7,603 nucleotides of DNA from assembly GCA_036397995.1 (NCBI GenBank), contig DASWHX010000052.1, positions 1 to 7,603 of the forward strand, written 5' to 3'. Source of the DNA: DASWHX01 sp036397995. GTDB taxonomy: Bacteria > Bacteroidota > Bacteroidia > Cytophagales > Cyclobacteriaceae. This document shows, piece after piece, positions 1 through 5,347 of the stretch; within the stretch, counting starts at the first letter, position 1, and each line of letters starts with the position of its first letter. A model generated the notes under the pieces. That model had not been told where the DNA came from and searched no databases. It was given only the letters and a program-made list of their open reading frames with translations. A program made the translations under genes and the position numbers.

Positions 1-2
1 TT

Positions 3-71
3 AAGGAGTTGAAGAAGAAGGGAGAAACGCTTACTTTTGCTTACTTGTTGCTCTCATATATTGAAGTTTAA
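3..71 (+). CDS. C-terminal end of an unrecognised protein (partial, truncated by window start)
   Basis: A frame open from the left edge encodes about 22 residues ending in LTFAYLLLSYIEV and stops at TAA (69-71), 14 nt before the tRNA gene. The other two forward frames hit stops within the first dozen bases, so this is the only frame that could carry a gene tail here. The visible part has a Lys/Glu-rich stretch followed by a short hydrophobic stretch. It is too short to assign to a family, and chance openness over 22 codons cannot be excluded. I do not recognise it and propose no function. Confidence 0.35.
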   Translation, partial: KELKKKGETLTFAYLLLSYIEV

Positions 72-85
72 AAATGATAAATTAA

Positions 86-156
86 GGTCGCGTGGCCGAG
101 TGGCTAGGCAGAGGTCTGCAAAACCTTTTACAGCGGTTCGAATCCGCTCGCGACCT
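86..156 (+). tRNA. trnC: tRNA-Cys (anticodon GCA)
   Basis: A complete 71-nt cloverleaf can be drawn by hand. The acceptor stem GGTCGCG (86-92) pairs perfectly with CGCGACC (149-155). The D arm starts at 95. The anticodon stem GAGGT (111-115) pairs with ACCTT (123-127) with one G-U pair, and the loop 116-122 carries anticodon GCA at 118-120. The T stem AGCGG/CCGCT (132-136/144-148) closes the loop TTCGAAT. The discriminator base at 156 is T (U73), the known identity base of tRNA-Cys, which supports the anticodon call. The 3' CCA is not encoded (TCAA follows), so it must be added after transcription. The gene stands alone and is followed 12 nt later by an intrinsic terminator. Confidence 0.97.
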
Positions 157-171
157 CAACCAGAATCCAAC
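156..171 (+). repeat. Left arm of a 16-bp inverted repeat starting at the tRNA 3' end
   Basis: TCAACCAGAATCCAAC begins on the discriminator base of tRNA-Cys. Its reverse complement recurs at 300-315 with 15 of 16 bases matching. The two arms enclose 128 bp that include the tRNA terminator. The match is seen directly; its origin is unknown. Confidence 0.7.
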
Positions 172-197
172 CCCTTCGCTATGCGAAAGGGTTTTTT
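169..197 (+). terminator. Intrinsic terminator of the tRNA-Cys transcript
   Basis: AACCCCTTCGC (169-179) pairs with GCGAAAGGGTT (183-193) around a TAT loop, with a single C-A mismatch (174/188). The stem runs into a T6 tract (192-197). This is a standard rho-independent terminator placed just behind the tRNA. Confidence 0.88.
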
Positions 198-434
198 AAT
201 TCCCGGGAGGGAATAAAATGTTTGTAGGCAGTATGCTGGAATTCAAATCGTCTTTTATTTTGATTTCCTTCCGGTAAATAAAAAACTATTGCAAATGAAG
301 TTGGATTTTGGTTGAAGAGTCCACCGGAACCGGGAACATTAACAATTTTCCAAGCCCAGTTAAGGCTATAATTTGAAAAAAAATTAAAATGAAATAAGGA
401 ATTTATTTTTTAGAAAATTTTTTGAGCAAAAGTC
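198..434. other. Intergenic tract without a convincing gene; possible decayed reading frame on the - strand
   Basis: No forward gene is supported. On the reverse strand, positions 409 down to 182 are stop-free for 76 codons. The frame is bounded by TAA at 412-410 and TAG at 181-179, and the latter lies inside the tRNA terminator. There is no in-frame ATG, GTG or TTG, and the translation (for example NWAWKIVNVPGSGGLFNQNP) resembles no family I know, so this is either chance or a remnant of a decayed gene. Two further short inverted repeats are present: TTCCGGT (269-275) with ACCGGAA (323-329), and TTCCCGG (200-206) with CCGGGAA (330-336). TATAATTTG at 367-375 is a loose match to a Bacteroidota -7 element for the following gene. 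Confidence 0.4.
300..315 (-). repeat. Right arm of the tRNA-proximal inverted repeat
   Basis: GTTGGATTTTGGTTGA is the reverse complement of 156-171 except for one base (position 163 G versus A). No flanking target-site duplication is visible at the outer ends, so I do not call a mobile element. Confidence 0.7.
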
Positions 435-920
435 ATGAATAAGAATAATCCAAAGCTCTATCATCATAATGTTTTTGTTACAATTATATTCACAGGATTG
501 CTGGCTGGACTTCTTGATGGTGCCGCGGCTGTTATTCACGTTACAATACTGGGCAGCACGCAACCGATGAAAGTGTTTAATTACATCGCCAGCGGGATAT
601 TTGGTGACGCCGCATTTTCAGGAGGGATAGCAATGACATACTTTGGAATTTTCTTTCACTTGGGAATTGCCACAATATGGACCGCCCTGTTTTTCCTGTT
701 TTATAAAGTTTTTATAAAGGTAACAGGCAATTGGCTCATCCTGGGAATTCTCTACGGAATAATAGTATGGATGGGAATGAATCTGGTAGTATTACCCTTA
801 AGCAATACACCTCCTCGTACATTTTCGATTAATAATACGATGATTGGGGTATTAATACTAATAACCTGTGTAGGAATTCCTGTTGCTTATTCTTCATTTA
901 AATTTCAAAATAAAAGGTGA
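435..920 (+). CDS. Conserved small integral membrane protein of unknown function (about four helices)
   Basis: This 161-residue protein has hydrophobic spans at roughly 13-34, 66-90, 98-120 and 136-153. Its N-terminus is short, polar and His/Lys-rich (NKNNPKLYHHN). Distinctive patches are GLLAGLLDGAAAVIH (about 21-35), IASGIFGDAAFSGG (about 51-64) and MNLVVLPLSNTPP (about 114-126). The second spans the edge of a helix and is Gly/Ala-rich, and the third sits at a membrane boundary. This layout recalls uncharacterised four-helix membrane proteins of Bacteroidota, but I cannot name a family with certainty and propose no function. The ATG at 435 is used because no upstream in-frame start gives a better N-terminus. 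No catalytic motif is visible. It may be cotranscribed with the ATP-grasp gene 65 bp downstream. Confidence 0.85.
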   Translation: MNKNNPKLYHHNVFVTIIFTGLLAGLLDGAAAVIHVTILGSTQPMKVFNYIASGIFGDAAFSGGIAMTYFGIFFHLGIATIWTALFFLFYKVFIKVTGNWLILGILYGIIVWMGMNLVVLPLSNTPPRTFSINNTMIGVLILITCVGIPVAYSSFKFQNKR

Positions 921-985
921 TCGGAAATTCAGGGAAGACCTAAGAATTTAGCAAAAGCTAATTATGTTCCATTATCTTGCATCTC

Positions 986-1837
986 ATGAAAATATGCTTC
1001 GCCACATCAGAAAAAACTTTGTCCCTTACTCCTTCTGATCGAAGTCTTTTTGAAGCTATGCAAAGAAATGATATGGAAGTAAGCGTATCCGCCTGGAGCG
1101 ATAGGAAAATAAATTGGTCTGAATTTGATGTCATTATAATCCGCTCATGCTGGGACTACCATCTACGGATTGGGCAATTCAACTCATGGTTGAATGAGCT
1201 GGATCGGTTGAAAATCAAGGTGTTCAATCCCATTGAAGTGCTAAGAGGAAATTTAGATAAGAAATACCTTGGAGATTTACAGGAGAAGGGAGTCCGGATA
1301 CCCACTACATTATGGTTTGAGGCAGAAGCTAAGCTTGATTGCAAAGACATATTACGGTCTCAGGGTTGGCAGGAGGCGGTTCTGAAACCAAACATCGGAG
1401 CCACTGCTTACGGCGTCAGAAAAATTTCCCTGAAAACATCAGAAAATTTATTCATCGACAATAATCCTGAATTCTTGAATGGTTTCATGGTTCAGAAATT
1501 TATTCCCGAAATTGAAACTCAGGGCGAGTGGTCTATAATTTTCTTTGGAAAAGAATACAGTCATTCGGTAATAAAAAAAACAAATCGCGGTGAGTTTCGA
1601 ATCCAGTATGAGTATGGAGGATCCTTTAAACCCGCTAATCCTGCCCAGGGAGTAATTAGTGAAGCACGAAGTATATTGAAGTATTATCCGGATAATTTAT
1701 TGTATGCACGGATTGATGGTGTTCTGGCAGGTAATAAATTTTACCTGATGGAAGCCGAACTTACCGAACCTGAATTATTTATTTCGGAAAGGGTCTTTGC
1801 GGACCGGTTCGTGTCCAGAATGCGGGAATTGTTATAA
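986..1837 (+). CDS. ATP-grasp domain enzyme (RimK/glutathione-synthetase-like, DcsG-type)
   Basis: This is a 283-residue soluble protein with an ATP-grasp fold, the family of ATP-dependent carboxylate-amine (or thiol) ligases that work through an acyl-phosphate. The N-terminal pre-ATP-grasp part has the signature FDVIIIRSCWDYH (about 47-59). Then follow NLDKKYL (about 89-95), the nucleotide-binding Lys in VLKPNIGATAYG (about 132-143), the hinge strand MVQKFIP (about 168-174), WSIIFF (about 182-187), and the metal-binding C-terminal segment ARIDG...LMEAELTEPELFI (about 241-266). The RSxWDYH signature and overall length match the group containing the D-cycloserine biosynthesis ligase DcsG, but most members have no known substrate and no cycloserine genes are nearby. 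The ATG at 986 is chosen over an in-frame TTG at 977, which would only add MHL. The substrate is unassigned. Confidence 0.88.
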   Translation: MKICFATSEKTLSLTPSDRSLFEAMQRNDMEVSVSAWSDRKINWSEFDVIIIRSCWDYHLRIGQFNSWLNELDRLKIKVFNPIEVLRGNLDKKYLGDLQEKGVRIPTTLWFEAEAKLDCKDILRSQGWQEAVLKPNIGATAYGVRKISLKTSENLFIDNNPEFLNGFMVQKFIPEIETQGEWSIIFFGKEYSHSVIKKTNRGEFRIQYEYGGSFKPANPAQGVISEARSILKYYPDNLLYARIDGVLAGNKFYLMEAELTEPELFISERVFADRFVSRMRELL

Positions 1838-1925
1838 CCGCTGAGCGAGGCATATTCTCCACCGAAATAAAATTTGTTTTAGTGGTAATGAAAAATGGCT
1901 GCACTTCTGACATTACAAATAAGAG

Positions 1926-1943
1926 TTCCCGGGTATCCGGGAA
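1926..1943. repeat. Perfect 7-bp hairpin between two convergent genes
   Basis: TTCCCGG (1926-1932) and CCGGGAA (1937-1943) form a perfect stem around the loop GTAT, between the 3' ends of the ATP-grasp gene (+) and pdhB (-). No clean T tract follows on either strand. It may be a weak bidirectional terminator or mRNA 3'-end structure, but it lacks the standard signature. Nothing else is recognisable in the 132-bp gap. Confidence 0.4.
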
Positions 1944-1969
1944 GCAAAAAGGAAATCCTCAGTATCCGC

Positions 1970-2947
1970 TTAAATGTACATCACGGACTTGATTGCCTCA
2001 ACGGTTCTCTTAACGTTAGGAAGAATTTCTTCTATCAGAGTTGAGGCATAGGGCAGGGGAGCATCCATGTTGTTAATTCTTTGAACAGGCGCATCCAGAT
2101 AATCAAACGCGTGCTTTTGAATATGATAGGTAATCTCGGTAGAGATTGACGATAGTGGCCAGGATTCTTCAACAATGACCAACCGATTGGTTTTCTTAAC
2201 AGACTCAACCACCGCAGCATAATCAATAGGCCTTACCGTCCTCAAATCAATAATCTCCGCCGAGACTCCATGTTTTTCCATTTCTGTTGATGCCTCAATT
2301 GCAACTTTCATAATCTTCCCAAATGAAACCAGGGTAACATCTTTTCCTTCTTTCACCACTTTTGCCTGACCAATTGGAATGAGAAATTCACCCTCCGGAA
2401 CTGCACCTTTATCACCATACATCAATTCTGACTCCATAAAAATAACCGGATCATCATCCCGGATGGAGGATTTCAATAAGCCCTTTGCATCATATGGATT
2501 TGATGGAACCACCACTTTTAATCCAGGAGTGTTCGCGTACCAATTTTCAAAATTCTGCGAGTGTTGTGCACTTAACATCCCCGCATTACCGGTGGGACCC
2601 CTGAAAACAATGGAAACCGGCACCTGACCTCCCGACATGTACAGCATTTTAGCTGCACTATTGATGATCTGGTCAATGGCAACAAGACTGAAGTTGAATG
2701 TCATGAATTCAACAATTGGCCGTAAGCCTCCCATTGCAGCTCCAACGCTTAAGCCTGCGAAGCCAAGCTCTGAAATGGGTGTATCAATAACCCTGTCAGG
2801 TCCGAACTCATCCAGCATGCCCTGGCTTACCTTATAGGCGCCATTGTACTCTGCTACTTCTTCACCAATTAGAAAAACACTCTTGTCTTTCCTCATTTCT
2901 TCGACCATAGCCTCGCGCAAAGCTTCTCTAAATTGAATTTCTCTCAT
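1970..2947 (-). CDS. pdhB: Pyruvate dehydrogenase E1 component, beta subunit
   Basis: Together with E1 alpha, this subunit binds thiamine diphosphate, decarboxylates pyruvate and passes the acetyl group to the lipoyl arm of E2, making acetyl-CoA in the cytoplasm. It has 325 residues, the normal full length. The transketolase pyrimidine-binding domain covers about 1-175. It holds the TPP-activating Glu60 in DTPISELGFAG, GGLRPIVEFM (about 73-82), FRGPTGNAG (about 115-123), and AQHSQ with His129, equivalent to the conserved His near the lipoyl channel. The transketolase C-terminal domain covers about 190-320, with VTLVSFG, IDLRTVRPID and IVEES. No key residue is missing. The E1 alpha and E2 genes are not adjacent, so the subunit must be coordinated with partners encoded elsewhere. 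It has its own good promoter (2991-3021) with a leader of about 37 nt. A branched-chain 2-oxoacid dehydrogenase beta subunit is the main alternative; the sequence favours PdhB. Confidence 0.93.
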   Translation of the reverse strand: MREIQFREALREAMVEEMRKDKSVFLIGEEVAEYNGAYKVSQGMLDEFGPDRVIDTPISELGFAGLSVGAAMGGLRPIVEFMTFNFSLVAIDQIINSAAKMLYMSGGQVPVSIVFRGPTGNAGMLSAQHSQNFENWYANTPGLKVVVPSNPYDAKGLLKSSIRDDDPVIFMESELMYGDKGAVPEGEFLIPIGQAKVVKEGKDVTLVSFGKIMKVAIEASTEMEKHGVSAEIIDLRTVRPIDYAAVVESVKKTNRLVIVEESWPLSSISTEITYHIQKHAFDYLDAPVQRINNMDAPLPYASTLIEEILPNVKRTVEAIKSVMYI

Positions 2948-2990
2948 CTGGATTTGGAATTCGGGTTATACAATTTTCATACGGGGAGAA

Positions 2991-3021
2991 CAAAAATACT
3001 GGGTGTGAGGCAATTAACAAA
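2991..3021 (-). promoter_or_regulatory. Bacteroidota-type promoter of pdhB
   Basis: Read on the - strand, TTTG (3021-3018), 19 nt, then TATTTTTG (2998-2991) matches the Bacteroidota primary sigma consensus TTTG-N19-21-TAnnTTTG at every defined position. Transcription would start near 2984, leaving about 37 nt before the pdhB ATG at 2947. A second TTTG (3025-3022) is a slightly more distant alternative -33 box. Confidence 0.65.
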
Positions 3022-3165
3022 CAAAAGCAAAAAAAAGGTAAACTCTCAGTTTGATAAAAATGCTACCCAACTGATATGCACTTTGACTGAGGCTTTAGGG
3101 AATTTTCTAAGATCAATCTAAATATTTATTGGTGTGTTGCAGGGAAGGTTTAAAAATGAGTCATC

Positions 3166-3198
3166 AAAAAAAGCCCTGGTGGGTTTGCCAGGGCTTTT
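3166..3198 (-). terminator. Intrinsic terminator of the OmpA/TPR lipoprotein gene
   Basis: On the - strand, AAAAGCCCTGG (3198-3188) pairs perfectly over 11 bp with CCAGGGCTTTT (3179-3169) around an 8-nt loop. The stem is followed by a T7 tract (3172-3166). It lies about 20 nt behind the stop codon at 3218 and should isolate this gene from pdhB. The + strand copy has only T4, so its orientation fits the - strand gene. Confidence 0.93.
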
Positions 3199-3217
3199 CG
3201 ATAAGTAATGAGAAAAA

Positions 3218-4984
3218 TTAATTCAACGCACTGCTGATATTAAAATTCCTGAATTCAAGGTCATTTAGAGCCAGTTCTTTCAAAGAAGGATCCTTGGTTA
3301 CTGCATTAGTCAGGTTTTCAATAACCCTGGCTTCATTCTGCAATCGCGCGTTGGCAACTGCAGCTCCATAACTTGCCAGAGCTAAATTACCATCCTTCTG
3401 AATTGCTTCCTGGAAGGAGGCTAATGCATTATTGAAGTCCTTATTTAAAAGCTGAGCCAGACCTTTATTAAACAGGTTAACCGCAGTCTCTTGTGAATTG
3501 GAAAGGGCAATTACCGCCCGGTCATATTGCGCGGTCATTGCTTCCAATGCTCCCAGTACACCATTAGCTCCACGTGCGTTGTCACCAGATGGATTCTTGG
3601 TACCGGAGGTTCTTAATGATGCCAAAGCAGCGCGTATATTGCCTTGCATCAATTGAGCTGATCCCAAATTAATATAGGCCTCAGCACTTTCTTGCTTGTT
3701 AATTGAAATCTGCAACTGGGTTACAGCCATATCCGCATAACTAGTTGCTTCAGATGGATTTTCAATGGCCATCTGCACATATACTGCACCCAAATTGTTG
3801 TGAGAATTCCAATCGTCGCTTTTTGCGATAGCAGCTTTATAAATGGCTTCTTTTTCCGTCAGGCTTGGAGTAAGAGTTGCCCCATACATTAATTCTTCAA
3901 CAGATAAAGTATCCGCTGAAGTTTCATTCTGAGCTACCTGCTTGGAAAGGACAGAAATTTCTGCATCGGATTTTTTGTCTTTTACGGTAAGGATATCAGT
4001 TTTCGCGGTTCGCAAACCCGGATAAACATCCCTGAATACTTTTCTATAAGTAGGTAGTTTATGCATCCCATTTTCCTTTTCTTCAAATGTTCCGCTTCCA
4101 TTAATAATATTTTGATAAGCAGATTTCTCCTCGCTTGTTATTCCTTCATATGAAGCCAATGCAGTCATGAAGTCTGCCCAATCTCTGATTATAGGTTTAA
4201 GGATGAAATTGATACTGTCTGCCATTCCTTTATAATCATATCTCTTCATCTGAGCTTTGTAGTAATCCTCAATCGTCTTGGCTCTATCAGGTGATAGCCG
4301 GGAGTTAATTCTTTCAGCACCTTCAGGTGAGTGAGTACCTGTAATAGTTACTGTTCTGGTAACATTTTTCTCAGCTATAAAGCCTTGGAAATACTTGCCT
4401 CTGTCACTATTGATTTCGGACCGTTTCAGGTTAGATTTCCCCTGATCAAAATAAAAATTAACGTTAATAGGCTCCATTTCCTCAGCATTATTGTACCCAT
4501 GGGGAGCATAAGCGGCAAAATAAGTTTTCTGGATCAGCTTGGAAGTAGTGATAACCCCATCAGCTACTTTCAGGCGCTCAGATTCTTTAGTTTTGCCGTT
4601 TTTGGGATCAAGTGCCACACCCATCATCTGCACTTCACCACTTTTCATGGCATCAGTGTATGCAAAGCTAAATTTCTTTGATAGCCTTGGTTGTTCAGTT
4701 GAGCTGCTGGCAAATTGATCGGCCTGAAATTCGATGCCTTCAAAAGCGATCTCTGCATCGCCATATTTATAGAAGGAATTCACTGTATAAATTTTACCCT
4801 TTTGTAACATCTTGGTGGGCAATACAGCAGAAATTTCAAAGGCAACCGTATCTGCATGGACTTCAAGCGGATTTGGGACAACGGTAAGGTCCTGATCTTT
4901 GGCGGCTTTAATCATTTTATTCAGAGCGCAACCCGACATGCTTAAGGTTGCAAAAATGAGTACCACATAGAATAATTTTCTCAT
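3218..4984 (-). CDS. Outer-membrane lipoprotein with OmpA-like domain and C-terminal TPR-like repeats
   Basis: This 588-residue protein starts with a lipoprotein signal: MRK, a hydrophobic stretch, and SMSGC with the lipidated Cys at 19. Residues about 35-170 are beta-rich and unassigned. An OmpA-like domain begins near 173 (NVNFYFDQGKSNL) and contains TITGTHSPEGAERINSRLSPDRA (213-235). A helical segment, IIRDWADFMTALASYEG (about 265-281), leads to YRKVFRDVYPGLRTAKTDI (about 313-331). This 'SPEG' form with a DW...YPxLR insert is known from Bacteroidota OmpA-family proteins. From about 366 to 575 the sequence is Ala/Leu-rich and helical with TPR-like units (for example NSHNNLGAVYVQMA, EAYINLGSAQLMQG, NLFNKGLAQLLNKDFNNALASFQEAI). 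The likely role is an envelope scaffold or peptidoglycan-linked lipoprotein, inferred from the domains only. The Asp that binds diaminopimelate in classical OmpA (GHTD) is replaced by Ser, while the Arg of LSPDRA (234) is kept. It has a strong terminator and a divergent partner gene. Confidence 0.87.
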   Translation of the reverse strand: MRKLFYVVLIFATLSMSGCALNKMIKAAKDQDLTVVPNPLEVHADTVAFEISAVLPTKMLQKGKIYTVNSFYKYGDAEIAFEGIEFQADQFASSSTEQPRLSKKFSFAYTDAMKSGEVQMMGVALDPKNGKTKESERLKVADGVITTSKLIQKTYFAAYAPHGYNNAEEMEPINVNFYFDQGKSNLKRSEINSDRGKYFQGFIAEKNVTRTVTITGTHSPEGAERINSRLSPDRAKTIEDYYKAQMKRYDYKGMADSINFILKPIIRDWADFMTALASYEGITSEEKSAYQNIINGSGTFEEKENGMHKLPTYRKVFRDVYPGLRTAKTDILTVKDKKSDAEISVLSKQVAQNETSADTLSVEELMYGATLTPSLTEKEAIYKAAIAKSDDWNSHNNLGAVYVQMAIENPSEATSYADMAVTQLQISINKQESAEAYINLGSAQLMQGNIRAALASLRTSGTKNPSGDNARGANGVLGALEAMTAQYDRAVIALSNSQETAVNLFNKGLAQLLNKDFNNALASFQEAIQKDGNLALASYGAAVANARLQNEARVIENLTNAVTKDPSLKELALNDLEFRNFNISSALN

Positions 4985-5025
4985 CGGATTATATAGTTTG
5001 ATTTTATCTTTGGTTGAATTAATTG

Positions 5026-5057
5026 CGAAATTATCGTGAATCTGGCATTAATGCAAT
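5026..5057 (-). promoter_or_regulatory. Candidate promoter of the OmpA/TPR lipoprotein gene
   Basis: On the - strand, ATTG (5057-5054), 20 nt, then TAATTTCG (5033-5026) resembles TTTG-N19-21-TAnnTTTG with one mismatch in each box. It would give a leader of about 35 nt before the ATG at 4984. It is the best match I find in the divergent spacer, but it is not strong. Confidence 0.35.
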
Positions 5058-5083
5058 TTAAGGCCATAAAAATAATGTTTTAT

Positions 5084-5114
5084 TTTAGCCGAACAGACAA
5101 TATAAGTATATTTG
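5084..5114 (+). promoter_or_regulatory. Bacteroidota-type promoter of the PspC-domain gene
   Basis: TTTA (5084-5087), 19 nt, then TATATTTG (5107-5114) matches the consensus with one mismatch in the -33 box and a perfect -7 box. Transcription would begin near 5120, a short leader before ATG 5132. This also argues against the upstream TTG at 5120 as a start codon. Confidence 0.55.
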
Positions 5115-5131
5115 CTTAATTGGTTCTAAAT

Positions 5132-5347
5132 ATGAGAAAAATAGTTGATTTTTTTGAGGATAAAGCATTCGGAGTTTGTGCCAGGCTGGGTGAAAAATTT
5201 GGAATAGCAACTTCCTCTATCCGCCTCTTTTTCATTTACAGCTCATTCATAACTTTTGGCTCCCCTGTAATTATTTACCTTGGTTTAGCTTTTATAATGA
5301 ATATCAGAAAACACCTTAGAAGAAGGTGGAGTATGGTCTGGAATTAG
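5132..5347 (+). CDS. Small PspC-domain inner-membrane protein
   Basis: This 71-residue protein consists of one PspC domain. FGVCARLGEKFGIATSSIRLFF (about 13-34) is the amphipathic 'GVcxGla..fgi....vR' block of the family. It is followed by a membrane segment (about 32-57) with the Gly/Pro-containing turn TFGSPVIIYLGLAF, and then a basic tail (RKHLRRRWS). In proteobacteria PspC senses envelope stress and works with PspA/PspB. Short single-domain versions are common in Bacteroidota and their role there is not established. The ATG at 5132 is preferred to the in-frame TTG at 5120, which lies at the expected transcription start. The gene is divergent from the lipoprotein gene (147-bp spacer). Its stop codon TAG overlaps the stop codon TAA of the convergent glycosyltransferase gene by two bases, within a 4-bp gene overlap. 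Confidence 0.85.
   Translation: MRKIVDFFEDKAFGVCARLGEKFGIATSSIRLFFIYSSFITFGSPVIIYLGLAFIMNIRKHLRRRWSMVWN

Noticed and set aside
218..274. Short forward frame starting ATG at 218 with GGGAGG upstream
   Set aside because: Only 18 codons with no recognisable product, and strong Shine-Dalgarno sites mean little in Bacteroidota.
977..985. TTG start for the ATP-grasp gene
   Set aside because: It adds only three residues ahead of a good ATG whose N-terminus (MKICFATSE) fits the fold's first strand.
1156..1350. Reverse frame inside the ATP-grasp gene
   Set aside because: Antisense shadow without any family feature.
2379..2837. Forward open frames inside pdhB
   Set aside because: They are antisense to a full-length, motif-complete PdhB; their translations show no family features.
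2933..3121. 62-codon forward frame upstream of pdhB
   Set aside because: It overlaps the pdhB start and promoter, has a low-complexity Lys-rich translation and no recognisable domain.
4331..4887. Forward open frames inside the lipoprotein gene
   Set aside because: Antisense shadows of a well-supported coding sequence.
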